From a virus: a stretch of 23,651 bases of DNA. Location: the IMG/VR virus record IMGVR_UViG_3300044614_001392, positions 1 to 23,651 of that record; one strand, 5' to 3'. Positions 1-5,836 of this stretch are shown here, piece by piece (within the stretch, counting starts at the first letter, position 1; every line of letters begins with the position of its first letter). The notes beneath the pieces are model-generated. The model ran no database searches. It was not told the DNA's origin and was given only the letters and a program-made list of their open reading frames with translations. Made by a program: the position numbers and the translations under genes.

Positions 1-18
1 TAAGATTAAAGAAACTTT

Positions 19-297
19 ATGAACCAAGACATAGCGCAAGCGCATAGCACAGTTACCGACTTGTTTGGCGGTACTATTATGGGTGCTATACTGCAAGTAA
101 TTATAGGCACAACTACTTTATTTGTAGAGGTGTACACAAGTGGAGTTGATATGGATGAATTTACCAAATGGGCAATTAAAATCGGTTCGCTAATCGTGGT
201 CATTCTCGGTATTGTTAACGGTTGGCTTGCGTACAAGAAGAACAAGATTGAGTTAGCCAAACTGCAGAATGAGCAACGAACTAATAACAATAGTTAA
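19..297 (+). CDS. Small two-helix membrane protein, holin candidate
   Basis: A 92-residue protein with two hydrophobic stretches (about residues 20-40 and 50-70) separated by a short acidic turn, followed by a charged, Lys/Glu-rich C-terminal tail. This is the general build of a small phage holin, but I recognise no family. It is the first gene in the window and lies upstream of a DUF5675 lysis-type gene, which fits a role in the inner membrane during lysis. The start at 19 follows an A-rich leader. The next small gene begins inside its 3' end. The membrane call is firm; the holin role is inference from size and position. Confidence 0.7.
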   Translation: MNQDIAQAHSTVTDLFGGTIMGAILQVIIGTTTLFVEVYTSGVDMDEFTKWAIKIGSLIVVILGIVNGWLAYKKNKIELAKLQNEQRTNNNS

Positions 298-418
298 GCC
301 ATTCATTGCGGTTATTATCGTAGCCGTTGCCTTTGTTATCGTTATGCGTGCCGAGTATCGCAGGGCAGTCAAAACGGTGCTTGGGGCGGTGTTGGTTTGG
401 TTAGGTTTGCGAGATTGA
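269..418 (+). CDS. 49-residue single-span membrane peptide
   Basis: An ATG at 269, inside the end of the preceding gene in another frame, opens a 49-codon frame ending at TGA 416-418. The peptide begins MSNELITIV, has one strong hydrophobic segment (about residues 9-24, rich in Val, Ile and Ala) and a basic stretch (RAEYRR) after it. The 29-base overlap with the gene before suggests translational coupling. The core of the next promoter starts within its last codons. It could be a second holin or antiholin partner. The frame is clean and the composition typical of a membrane peptide, but no family is recognised. Confidence 0.6.
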   Translation: MSNELITIVKPFIAVIIVAVAFVIVMRAEYRRAVKTVLGAVLVWLGLRD

Positions 419-436
419 AATTTATTACTATATTTG
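406..436 (+). promoter_or_regulatory. Bacteroidetes-type promoter
   Basis: TTTG at 406-409, a 19-base spacer, and TATATTTG at 429-436, an exact match to the Bacteroidetes -33/-7 pattern. Transcription would begin near 441 and give a leader of about 20 bases before the gene at 460. It would drive the run of overlapping genes to at least 1669. Confidence 0.75.
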
Positions 437-459
437 CGGCTGAACTAAAACATTAACCT

Positions 460-678
460 ATGAGCCGAAATCAAAAGAAACTATTTCAAACGACCATATT
501 TGCGGTCGTTTCAATCGTGATTAATACTGCGGTATTATCCGATATTAAGAACATTGCGTTAGAGATTGTCACAATGGAAAGCCGAGTGCTTCAAGCGTTT
601 GTTTGCTTATCATTAAGTGCTGTGCTTGCTACGTTGCCGATTACATTATTCACTTGGTATAAAAGTATAAAGGAATGA
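460..678 (+). CDS. Small membrane protein, unknown
   Basis: A 72-residue protein with two hydrophobic helices (about residues 10-28 and 45-66) and basic ends (SRNQKK at the N-terminus, YKSIKE at the C-terminus), so both ends probably face the cytoplasm. It follows a promoter with a short leader and overlaps the next gene by four bases (ATGA). I recognise no family. Position and topology fit a holin or other lysis accessory protein, but that is inference. Confidence 0.65.
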   Translation: MSRNQKKLFQTTIFAVVSIVINTAVLSDIKNIALEIVTMESRVLQAFVCLSLSAVLATLPITLFTWYKSIKE

Positions 679-857
679 AACAGACCGCAGTACAATGGTT
701 GGTAGATAAATTAATGAAAGGTGATTTTGTAAACAATCCCGATGAACTAATCGACCAAGCCAAAGCAATGGAAAAGGAGCAGATATGCACCGCCTACCTC
801 GCTGGTGATTGCCAAAATATGTTACCACACGAATATTTTAAAGAAACCTATGATTGA
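675..857 (+). CDS. Small soluble protein, common in Bacteroidetes phages
   Basis: A 60-residue protein opening with MKQTAVQWLVDKL and containing IDQAKAMEKEQI, a pattern I know from many short proteins of unknown function in Bacteroidetes and their phages. It is predicted to be helical with no membrane segment or catalytic motif. It starts in the four-base overlap with the preceding gene, and its last codons overlap the start of the DUF5675 gene, so the three are probably co-translated. Confidence 0.65.
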   Translation: MKQTAVQWLVDKLMKGDFVNNPDELIDQAKAMEKEQICTAYLAGDCQNMLPHEYFKETYD

Positions 858-1281
858 AGCAACACTCACCCGCATCCCGCAGCGCACGCAAACGCTCGGC
901 AAACTGATTGTAAGGCGAAATAACGCAGTAATATTTGAATGCGACACGATTGAACTGCCGTGGCTGAATAACCAACCGCAAATATCCTGCATACCTATTG
1001 GAGCTTATAACGTTGTTTACAGAGAAAGTGCAAAATACCCAAGGCATTATCACATTCAAAACGTTCCCGCTCGCAGTTGGATATTAATACATCAAGCCAA
1101 CTATGTCGGCAGTAAGAACCCACGCACACGCAAAGCAGACCTATTAGGGTGCATCGGTGTTGGGCGTGGCTATGCTGACCTCAACGGTGATGGCATCGTA
1201 GAACTAACACGCTCAAATGCAACGCTAAAACAAATGCTTGCGGTTATTGGTACTAACTCTTTTAGATTGACAATACTATGA
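850..1281 (+). CDS. DUF5675 family protein, lysis candidate
   Basis: A 143-residue protein matching the DUF5675 pattern: an early strand with TLGKLIV, then CDTIELPW, a conserved ISCIPIGAYNV core, a VPARSWILIHQANY segment, and LLGCIGVGRGYADLNGDGIVEL near the end. DUF5675 proteins are common in Bacteroidetes phages and prophages. Their enzymatic role is not established, and lysis or peptidoglycan processing is suspected from gene neighbourhood. I chose ATG 850 rather than an in-frame ATG at 805, because the homologous region begins at MIEATLTRI and 805 lies deep in the preceding gene. The stop overlaps the next start. Confidence 0.8.
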   Translation: MIEATLTRIPQRTQTLGKLIVRRNNAVIFECDTIELPWLNNQPQISCIPIGAYNVVYRESAKYPRHYHIQNVPARSWILIHQANYVGSKNPRTRKADLLGCIGVGRGYADLNGDGIVELTRSNATLKQMLAVIGTNSFRLTIL

Positions 1282-1454
1282 TAAAAGGCAAACGCTACAA
1301 CTATTCGGGTAAGGTCATTACTTACCTACGCATGATAACTATACCCATTGCAGGACACATGATGCCACACATGGAATTTATGGCTGAAAGCGGTGCGAAG
1401 TTTACCATGACTATCAAAGAATTTGAACGGTTGAATTTAAAAGAAGTGATATGA
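1278..1454 (+). CDS. 58-residue protein, unknown
   Basis: The ATG at 1278 overlaps the stop of the DUF5675 gene and the frame ends at TGA 1452-1454, overlapping the ATG of the next gene. The product begins MIKGKRYNYSGK, is rich in Met and basic residues, and ends in a helical KEFERLNLKEVI. There is no membrane span and no recognised family. The overlaps on both sides and the basic, regular composition support a real gene. Confidence 0.6.
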   Translation: MIKGKRYNYSGKVITYLRMITIPIAGHMMPHMEFMAESGAKFTMTIKEFERLNLKEVI

Positions 1455-1669
1455 GCGAAGCAGTTAATCATCCAAAGCATTACGGTGGCAAGGACAACCC
1501 GCTCGAAGTCATTAACATCATCAATCATTACAAGTTAAACTTTGAATTGGGCAACTTGATAAAATACGTGTTACGTGCCGATAACAAGGGCAACCGTAAA
1601 CAAGACTTGCAGAAAGCATTGTGGTACTTGGAATATGAAATTAACAAAGACAGTAGTGCTTGCGGCTAA
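1451..1669 (+). CDS. DUF3310 family protein
   Basis: A 72-residue protein with the DUF3310 signature: VNHPKHYGG at the start, then EVINIINHYKLNFELGNLIKYVLRA and DLQKALWYLEYEI. This small helical family is widespread in phages and is often annotated as a putative nucleotide kinase, without good functional proof. Its stop codon TAA lies inside the first box (1664-1670) of an attC-like palindrome, just as the stops of the cassette genes further on do. The gene may therefore have been the last element before a cassette insertion. Confidence 0.85.
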   Translation: MSEAVNHPKHYGGKDNPLEVINIINHYKLNFELGNLIKYVLRADNKGNRKQDLQKALWYLEYEINKDSSACG

Positions 1670-1792
1670 CGTGCCGATGCTTTACGAAGGCGGGTTTAAC
1701 CGATAAAATATATTTGAAAAATGATACACTCAAAAAAACGACAACTGATTATTAAAAGCACTTACCCCGCTTTTGTAAAGCATTTGTTATAT
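1664..1792 (+). repeat. attC-like palindrome A
   Basis: GGCTAAC (1664-1670) opens the site and GTTATAT (1786-1792) closes it. Between them, arm 1677-1694 (ATGCTTTACGAAGGCGGG) pairs with arm 1766-1783 (CCCGCTTTTGTAAAGCAT) at 16 of 18 positions, the two exceptions being G-T pairs. The arms are offset from the outer boxes by unequal unpaired stretches, and the loop is about 71 bases. This is the general plan of an integron attC site. The loop holds a TATATTTG element (1709-1716) and the start codon of the next gene. Confidence 0.75.
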
Positions 1793-1966
1793 GTAGTATT
1801 TACCGTATTCAAGGCACTACATTGGCAACACTTTAAACAGGAATGGAATGGTAAAAAGCGATTAAAATTGATAGCGATTACAGGACTAAGAAGTGCCTTA
1901 GTTGACGATGTTGGGCAAAGGGCAAGAGTTTCTTTTTACTGTAAGGTAGGCAAATATTACATATAA
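1721..1966 (+). CDS. Cassette I gene, 81 residues, unknown
   Basis: A basic protein (begins MIHSKKRQL, ends CKVGKYYI) with one moderately hydrophobic stretch (LLYVVFTVFKAL, about residues 22-33). No family is recognised. The only plausible start is ATG 1721, because after the palindrome the frame holds no Met at all. The first 22 or so residues are therefore encoded by the loop and right arm of palindrome A, and translation runs through the GTTATAT box. The stop TAA lies within the ATATAAC box that ends the cassette. A TATATTTG element precedes the start, but no -33 element is visible. It may be a degenerate remnant. Confidence 0.5.
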   Translation: MIHSKKRQLIIKSTYPAFVKHLLYVVFTVFKALHWQHFKQEWNGKKRLKLIAITGLRSALVDDVGQRARVSFYCKVGKYYI

Positions 1967-1967
1967 C
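1786..1967 (+). mobile_element. Single integron-like gene cassette (cassette I)
   Basis: The segment opens with GTTATATGTAGTA (1786-1798) and closes with TATTACATATAAC (1955-1967), which are reverse complements at 12 of 13 positions. In integron cassettes the first bases of the inserted cassette match the R'' box of its own attC, because both come from one circular molecule. The same rule holds here and in the five cassettes downstream. Palindrome A lies on the left and half-site F on the right. No integrase gene is visible. Mobility is inferred from structure only. Confidence 0.6.
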
Positions 1968-1994
1968 TACCCGCTACTCGCTACAAAAATTCGC
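1961..1994 (+). repeat. attC-like half-site F
   Basis: ATATAAC (1961-1967) is followed by TACCCGCTACTCGCTA. I find no matching right arm or GTT box downstream before ordinary phage genes resume. The run ATAACTACCCGCTAC recurs in half-site G (7006-7020), which ends the second array. After both half-sites comes a similar A-rich leader into a phage gene. Confidence 0.5.
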
Positions 1995-2014
1995 AAACAC
2001 AACAAAAAACAAAC

Positions 2015-2059
2015 ATGAAAATACTTGATAGCTTTAAGAATATAAAGGAAGTAATATGA
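2015..2059 (+). CDS. Possible 14-residue leader peptide
   Basis: ATG 2015 opens a 14-codon frame (MKILDSFKNIKEVI) whose TGA (2057-2059) overlaps the ATG of the next gene in an ATGA arrangement. The A-rich leader before it is typical of starts in this genome. It may serve only to couple translation to the membrane protein downstream. A frame this short can arise by chance. Confidence 0.35.
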   Translation: MKILDSFKNIKEVI

Positions 2060-2316
2060 ATTTAAAAGAAAAATTTACAAGCCCAGACAACAAGCAGTTA
2101 AAAAAAATTGCTGATTACTTAATCTATGTATTGCTGCCATTCATTCAAACATCATTAGCACTTGCTCAATCGCAAGGTTTGATAACAATTAAACAAGCGT
2201 ATTGGTATGGCTTGGCAGCTACATTCGTGCTGATTAATGCGAAATTCTTATCGAAGTTTACAACAGATAAGCCAATTGTTAGTGATAACAACATAATAGA
2301 GGGGGCAGGATGCTAA
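2056..2316 (+). CDS. Small membrane protein, holin-like
   Basis: An 86-residue protein: a charged start (MNLKEKFTSPDNKQLKKIAD), then a hydrophobic segment (about residues 21-39, YLIYVLLPFIQTSLAL), a short polar turn (SQGLITIKQ), a second hydrophobic segment (about 48-62, YWYGLAATFVLINA) and a hydrophilic tail. Two helices with cytoplasmic ends fit a class II-like holin. I know similar proteins only as unannotated genes in Bacteroidetes phages. It lies in a lysis-type neighbourhood before a spanin-like gene. Confidence 0.65.
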   Translation: MNLKEKFTSPDNKQLKKIADYLIYVLLPFIQTSLALAQSQGLITIKQAYWYGLAATFVLINAKFLSKFTTDKPIVSDNNIIEGAGC

Positions 2317-2732
2317 TACTCAACCCAAGAATAATGACCTTTAAGTTTACCGTTCCCGATATGCAACCGAGCGAGGGCGTTCAAAAGATTGCAGGGTTTA
2401 GCCGTGGGCATCATCATGTTGACAGCGTACGCATAGGCATCAATCGAAGTGAGGATACAAGTACGTGCAGATTGTTTCTTTACACCTATTTAAACGGCAA
2501 ACAGATAAGCAAGTATATTGGTGAGGTGCAAGTGGGTGAGTTGTGCTACGTAACATTAAAGATGGCACGTTACGAATACTATTGCATTGTCAATGATATG
2601 ACACAAGGGTTTAGCTTCCCGAGCCGTAGAACATTGCCAATCGGTTATACTTTGAAGCCGTATGCAGAGGAAGATCATACCGGCAAACGCATACCATTCA
2701 AAGTAAAAGTTGAAAACATTATATTAGTATGA
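2310..2732 (+). CDS. 140-residue phage protein, unknown
   Basis: A soluble, beta-rich protein with evenly spaced aromatic and Val/Ile residues, a GFSRGHHHVDSV stretch near residue 30 and a basic segment (GKRIPFKVKVENIILV) at the C-terminus. I recognise no family. The start at 2310 overlaps the previous stop and is preceded by the purine-rich GAGGGGGCAGG; an alternative in-frame ATG at 2334 would drop eight residues. It overlaps the spanin-like gene by four bases, so it belongs to the same unit. A role in lysis or as a structural accessory is possible, but nothing in the sequence decides it. Confidence 0.6.
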   Translation: MLILNPRIMTFKFTVPDMQPSEGVQKIAGFSRGHHHVDSVRIGINRSEDTSTCRLFLYTYLNGKQISKYIGEVQVGELCYVTLKMARYEYYCIVNDMTQGFSFPSRRTLPIGYTLKPYAEEDHTGKRIPFKVKVENIILV

Positions 2733-3169
2733 GGGTATATTTGCAACTTGCCGCCTTGTTACTTGTGTTGGTAGCAATGACTTATAGAACGTGCCACAGA
2801 ACGAACATTGAGCCATTTAATGTCGGCCATAACCTTGATAGTTTACTCAATCAAACCGAAGTGTTACGTGAACGTGCAAGGTTGGCCGAAAGCCAAAGTA
2901 GAATACGAGATACCGTTTATGTTACAAGGGTTAAGTACATTCGCACCATTGCACCTGCGGAATGTGATACTTTTATTCAGTTGGTGGTCCAAGAGTGCGA
3001 TACATTGATACAGATTAAAGAAGTTGAGATTGCGGTTAAAGATAGCGTAATTGTTGCCGATAGCACGCTCATTGTAGCGCAACATAAAGAGATTAAAAAA
3101 CAGCGCAGGCACAAGCGCATTGCGGTATTGGGGGCGGTTATGATATTTATTTTGTCAATATTAAATTAA
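2729..3169 (+). CDS. Spanin-like membrane protein with coiled coil
   Basis: A 146-residue protein with an N-terminal membrane segment (about residues 3-18, LQLAALLLVLVAMTY), a long middle rich in Glu, Arg, Gln and Ser that should form helices or coiled coil (LRERARLAESQSRIRDTVYVTRV and KEVEIAVKDSVIVADS), a basic KKQRRHKR patch and a C-terminal hydrophobic stretch (about 130-145). The N-terminal anchor plus periplasmic coiled coil resembles Rz-type spanins, which help fuse inner and outer membranes at lysis. Two membrane segments differ from classical Rz, so the assignment is tentative. It is the last gene before a terminator. Confidence 0.55.
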   Translation: MRVYLQLAALLLVLVAMTYRTCHRTNIEPFNVGHNLDSLLNQTEVLRERARLAESQSRIRDTVYVTRVKYIRTIAPAECDTFIQLVVQECDTLIQIKEVEIAVKDSVIVADSTLIVAQHKEIKKQRRHKRIAVLGAVMIFILSILN

Positions 3170-3181
3170 TTACTATATTTG
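3151..3181 (+). promoter_or_regulatory. Bacteroidetes-type promoter before a terminator
   Basis: TTTG at 3151-3154, a 19-base spacer, and TATATTTG at 3174-3181. Transcription should start near 3186. A terminator hairpin follows about 25-60 bases downstream with no coding sequence between, so this promoter would make a very short RNA unless readthrough occurs. Confidence 0.65.
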
Positions 3182-3201
3182 AGCACGTTTTCATAGGCGT
3201 T

Positions 3202-3258
3202 AAATTTGTTTTAAAGGGCAGTTCAGAAATGGGCTGCTTTTTTTGTTTTAACAAATTT
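3202..3258 (+). terminator. Intrinsic terminator with nested inverted repeats
   Basis: AAAGGGCAG (3213-3221) pairs with CTGCTTTTT (3234-3242), using two G-T pairs, and runs into a seven-T tract. An outer pair, AAATTTGTT (3202-3210) and AACAAATTT (3250-3258), encloses it. It ends the spanin-containing operon and also any RNA from the promoter at 3151-3181. Confidence 0.6.
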
Positions 3259-3271
3259 TAACAAAATAAAG

Positions 3272-3302
3272 TTTGCAGGTATGAAAAATAGGTTGATATT
3301 TG
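3272..3302 (+). promoter_or_regulatory. Bacteroidetes-type promoter, near consensus
   Basis: TTTG at 3272-3275, a 19-base spacer, and GATATTTG at 3295-3302, one base from TAnnTTTG. It would start transcription about 20 bases before the gene at 3328, just after the terminator that ends the previous unit. Confidence 0.55.
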
Positions 3303-3327
3303 TGCCAACAAATTAAAACAAATAACT

Positions 3328-3513
3328 ATGACAACAGCAAACAACAAATTAGAGCAAAAAATTAAAACTGATTTCATTGCATACTTTGGTAACGAGCCAA
3401 AAGAAATTAAAATAGAAAATGAATATGCTTATGCAGATGGTTTCTATTGCAGAATATTAAACAACAAATCAATTAAAAAAACTCACGGTATAGCTTGGAG
3501 AAGAGATAATTAA
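3328..3513 (+). CDS. 61-residue protein, unknown
   Basis: A small Lys- and Asn-rich soluble protein (begins MTTANNKLEQK, with NEYAYADGFYCRILNNK in the middle). No family is recognised. Its start sits in TTAAAACAAATAACTATG (3313-3330), which is repeated exactly in front of the gene at 3591, evidence that both are genuine starts. It has its own promoter, and the base composition is more AT-rich than the lysis genes upstream. Confidence 0.55.
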   Translation: MTTANNKLEQKIKTDFIAYFGNEPKEIKIENEYAYADGFYCRILNNKSIKKTHGIAWRRDN

Positions 3514-3590
3514 AAAAAGTAAAGTGTGGTTGTAAAATAACCTCACGGGGCGCAGTATCATACACTGCATTAACTTTAAAACAAATAACT

Positions 3591-3674
3591 ATGGCAACAA
3601 TCCTATTACTAATCTTCACAACAGCCACGCTCACTTGGGCAGCAACATCACAACGTAATAACGCAAAGAAATGA
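3591..3674 (+). CDS. 27-residue hydrophobic peptide
   Basis: ATG 3591 follows the same 18-base leader as the gene at 3328 (here 3576-3593). The 27-residue peptide is a single hydrophobic helix (MATILLLIFTTATLTWAA) with a polar, basic tail. Its stop overlaps the start of the next gene (ATGA). It could be a small membrane peptide or a translational coupler. The shared leader and overlap raise confidence above that of a chance frame. Confidence 0.45.
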   Translation: MATILLLIFTTATLTWAATSQRNNAKK

Positions 3675-3841
3675 GACCACACTCCGACCGAAACCAAGGG
3701 CGCAAATTAGAGCCGCCTGCCGTGCGCATACGAATACCCGAAATGTACCGAGCGCAGATAAAACAATACGTTAAAAAACTCAAAGCAACTGCCGAATATA
3801 AGGCGGTTGTTAAGCGGATAAATGATGAGGATGGGGATTGA
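3671..3841 (+). CDS. 56-residue basic protein, unknown
   Basis: A short basic protein with VRIRIPEMYRAQIKQYVKKLKATAEYKAVV, which looks like one or two amphipathic helices, perhaps a small nucleic-acid-binding or ribbon-helix-helix-like protein. It starts in a four-base overlap with the peptide before. Its stop (3839-3841) touches the GATTAAC box that opens palindrome B, the same stop-to-site spacing as in the cassettes. No GTTA-type left boundary fitting it is visible, so it is probably the resident phage gene next to the array. Confidence 0.55.
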   Translation: MRPHSDRNQGRKLEPPAVRIRIPEMYRAQIKQYVKKLKATAEYKAVVKRINDEDGD

Positions 3842-3925
3842 TTAACGATTTGCAGATAAGCGAAGGCACAAATAGCGTTGGTATTGTGCGGTTGGATTTG
3901 GGCTTTTGCTTATGTGCTGTTATCA
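3840..3925 (+). repeat. attC-like palindrome B
   Basis: Opens with GATTAAC (3840-3846) and closes with GTTATCA (3919-3925). Arm 3856-3867 (ATAAGCGAAGGC) pairs with the arm ending at 3913 (GCTTTTGCTTAT) with two G-T pairs. An inner stem, GCACAAATA (3866-3874) with TATTGTGC (3882-3889), has one extra unpaired A, reminiscent of the extrahelical bases of attC sites. Shares TAACGNTTTGCAG on the left and GTGCTGTTA on the right with sites C and H. Confidence 0.7.
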
Positions 3926-3960
3926 GCAGTTCTTTTTTTCACACTTAAATAATTATCAAA

Positions 3961-4362
3961 ATGAAAACATTAAAATTAACACTAAAAAAACAATGGTTTG
4001 ACCTTATCAAAGAAGGTATCAAAACCGAAGAGTACAGAGAAATAAAGCCTTATTGGTTTGAAAGATTAGTTTTTCAATATGAAAAGGCTTTTAAATATTG
4101 CACTGGATATGATTACAAGCAACAACTTTATGTAAACGAAGGAATACAACATACTCTTTCTGAAAGTAAAAAATCAATGGTTGCAATGAAACCTTTTGAC
4201 TTTGTAGAATTTACAAATGGATATAATTCTACAAGCCCAAAAATCACTTTAGAGTGTCAAAATATTATAATTGGGCAAGGATTAGAAGAATGGGGAGCAG
4301 TCAAGGGCGAAAGATATTTTATAATCAAACTCGGTCGTGAGGTTGGTCGGCAGAATTGCTGA
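3961..4362 (+). CDS. ASCH-like domain protein (cassette II)
   Basis: A 133-residue protein whose first 35 residues (LKLTLKKQWFDLIKEG, then KTEEYREIKPYW) match the small phage and bacterial ASCH-like proteins, a PUA-related beta-barrel fold thought to bind RNA. The C-terminal half, with GLEEWGAVKGERYFIIKLG, has the expected strand pattern. The substrate is unknown; family members have been linked to RNA or modified-nucleoside metabolism. It sits alone in its cassette, with an A-rich leader before the ATG and its TGA inside the ATTGCTGATAAC end box. The family call rests on the N-terminal pattern only. Confidence 0.65.
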   Translation: MKTLKLTLKKQWFDLIKEGIKTEEYREIKPYWFERLVFQYEKAFKYCTGYDYKQQLYVNEGIQHTLSESKKSMVAMKPFDFVEFTNGYNSTSPKITLECQNIIIGQGLEEWGAVKGERYFIIKLGREVGRQNC

Positions 4363-4491
4363 TAACGTTTTGCAGCTACAAGAAGTTGGCGATTTCGGAG
4401 ACGAAAACTGTCTGCCAGCACTGAACTTGATACGAAGCACAAAACTTCATATGACCACTGAACCGCCAATTTCTTGTAGGTGCTGTTAGCT
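4360..4491 (+). repeat. attC-like palindrome C
   Basis: Opens with TGATAAC (4360-4366) and closes with GTTAGCT (4485-4491). Arm 4376-4391 (CTACAAGAAGTTGGCG) pairs with arm 4464-4479 (CGCCAATTTCTTGTAG) at 15 of 16 positions plus one G-T. TAACGTTTTGCAG on the left and GTGCTGTTA on the right are shared with sites B and H. The loop is about 72 bases and holds no gene start. It is the clearest palindrome of the set. Confidence 0.8.
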
Positions 4492-4539
4492 GTAGGTTTT
4501 CTTCAATCAATTAGTTATAAACTTTAAATATTAAATATT

Positions 4540-4713
4540 ATGTCAAACAACAAAAAAATGCCTGAACAATTATTGTCGGACTTAAAAACAAATGTTTCTG
4601 AGCCTTCAAAAATTATTATCGAACAATTTCAGATTTTGTCTGAATTTGATTTAAACACAGCTACTGTATTAGCTAAATCAATTCTTGATGCGTTGATTAA
4701 TGATGCTTCCTAA
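4540..4713 (+). CDS. 57-residue protein, cassette III, unknown
   Basis: A small acidic, mostly helical protein (begins MSNNKKMPEQLL, with SEFDLNTATVLAKSILDALIND near the end). No family is recognised. The start has a long A/T-rich leader like other starts in the array. Its last 36 bases overlap the 3' end of a gene on the other strand in the same cassette. Two small convergent genes in one cassette can be a toxin-antitoxin or immunity pair, but neither product shows a known toxin motif. Confidence 0.5.
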   Translation: MSNNKKMPEQLLSDLKTNVSEPSKIIIEQFQILSEFDLNTATVLAKSILDALINDAS

Positions 4714-4962
4714 CTCATTCTTTACCTTTTCAAATAATTCAATGTCGTCATTAATGTTTAAAGTTTTATACTCGTCTTTATTTGCTAATTGGTTTAGTAA
4801 TTCAATACTTTCGTTACTTAGAATTTCAATTGTCGAGCCTCTTTCTGCTAAAGATTTTAAGTCGCCCCACTTTCCGTTTTTTACAGATGGTCTTGTCGAC
4901 TTTTCTAAATCATTTAATGATTGTCGAAATTCATTTAAAAATTGTTCTTTAATGTCAGTCAT
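4678..4962 (-). CDS. 94-residue protein on the minus strand, cassette III
   Basis: This is the only convincing minus-strand gene of the window. The product (begins MTDIKEQFLNEFRQSL) is Lys-, Glu- and Asn-rich and probably all helical, with a middle segment KNGKWGDLKSLAERGSTIEIL and a C-terminal ELFEKVKNELGSIINQ. Its start at 4962 has an A-rich leader on the minus strand. It converges on and overlaps the 57-residue gene. No family is recognised. Integron cassettes sometimes carry such reversed genes with their own promoter, but I see no clear promoter here. Confidence 0.55.
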   Translation of the reverse strand: MTDIKEQFLNEFRQSLNDLEKSTRPSVKNGKWGDLKSLAERGSTIEILSNESIELLNQLANKDEYKTLNINDDIELFEKVKNELGSIINQRIKN

Positions 4963-5021
4963 TGTTTTATGTTATTAATTAATGTCAAATTGTGTCGACT
5001 TTGCTGTGTCGCTAAACTTAC

Positions 5022-5147
5022 AGCTAACGGTTTCGGGCTTGGCGAAGTGGCTGAACCCGAAGTTAAATAGAATTACTAAACTTTAAAATTAAAAACAAAT
5101 GTCAAATAGAATTACTGAACAGCCATTTTGCCAAACCCGTGTTATGC
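5022..5147 (+). repeat. attC-like palindrome D
   Basis: Opens with AGCTAAC (5022-5028) and closes with GTTATGC (5141-5147). Arm 5034-5053 pairs with arm 5120-5139 at 17 of 20 positions, the exceptions being two G-T pairs and one C-A mismatch. The loop is 66 bases and contains an A-rich leader and the ATG at 5099 of the methyltransferase frame. The closing box itself contains an in-frame ATG (5144). Confidence 0.75.
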
Positions 5148-5830
5148 GTAGTGTTTTGGTTAATGCTGATAGTTTAGATTATATGCCAACGATACAAGAT
5201 AAAAGCATAGATTTTGTATGTATTGACCCACCTTATGAACTTGATAATCACGGAGGAGTTGTGAATGGACACGATTTAACAAGAAAATTAAATAGAGATA
5301 AACATATAAATTTTATTTCAAATGGTTTTGATATTGAAAAAGTATTTACTGAAATTGAAAGAGTAAGCAAGGTTATGAATATGGTTTGCTTTTGTTCTAA
5401 TAAGCAAGTTTCTAAAATTATGAATTATTGGGAACAAAAAAAGTATTCAGTTACATTGCTTGTATGGGATAAACCAAACCCTATTCCTTTTGGAAACGGA
5501 AAGCATATAAGCAATTTAGAATTTATGGTTTATGTTCGTGGCAAAGGTGCAACTTTTAATAATTTAGGAGTTAATGAGCAAAAGAAAACTTTTAATTACC
5601 CAAGTCCGAGTAGTTCAAAAAGATTGCACCCAACAGAAAAACCGATTGAATTACTTGAAAGATTAATTAAACTGCATACAAAAGAAGATGATATTGTATT
5701 AGATTGCTTTGCAGGTAGTTTTTCAACTGCTGATGCTTGTAAGCGTTTAAATCGTCAATGTATAGCAATAGAATTAGAAAAAGAATATTATGATAAAGGC
5801 GTAAATCGTTTGAGTGGTTCGCTGTTCTAA
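5099..5830 (+). CDS. DNA methyltransferase, N6-A/N4-C type (cassette IV)
   Basis: A 243-residue SAM-dependent DNA methyltransferase. The catalytic DPPY motif is at residues 43-46, early in the chain. The SAM-binding motif comes near the C-terminus in DIVLDCFAGSFSTADA, after the HPTEKPIELLERLI segment. The DPPY-first order is that of beta-class enzymes. The usual FxGxG reads FAGSF here, an unusual change. No specificity domain or restriction partner is adjacent, so it may protect phage DNA or act alone. Two starts are possible: ATG 5099 in the palindrome D loop, with a good A-rich leader, or ATG 5144 in the closing box, giving 228 residues from MRSVLVNADSLDY. The second keeps the whole catalytic fold. 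Confidence 0.85.
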   Translation: MSNRITEQPFCQTRVMRSVLVNADSLDYMPTIQDKSIDFVCIDPPYELDNHGGVVNGHDLTRKLNRDKHINFISNGFDIEKVFTEIERVSKVMNMVCFCSNKQVSKIMNYWEQKKYSVTLLVWDKPNPIPFGNGKHISNLEFMVYVRGKGATFNNLGVNEQKKTFNYPSPSSSKRLHPTEKPIELLERLIKLHTKEDDIVLDCFAGSFSTADACKRLNRQCIAIELEKEYYDKGVNRLSGSLF

Positions 5831-5836
5831 CATTAC

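Noticed and set aside
1463-1474. GTTAATCATCC in the DUF3310 gene as the left boundary matching the GATTAAC box of palindrome B
   Set aside because: It encodes the conserved VNHP of DUF3310, lacks the A-G at bases 10-11, and would imply a 2.4 kb cassette of ordinary phage genes.
4700-4978. 92-codon + strand frame opposite the 94-residue minus gene
   Set aside because: Composition is Phe/Ser/Leu-rich, as expected from the reverse of a real Lys/Glu/Asn-rich gene, and its leader is poor.
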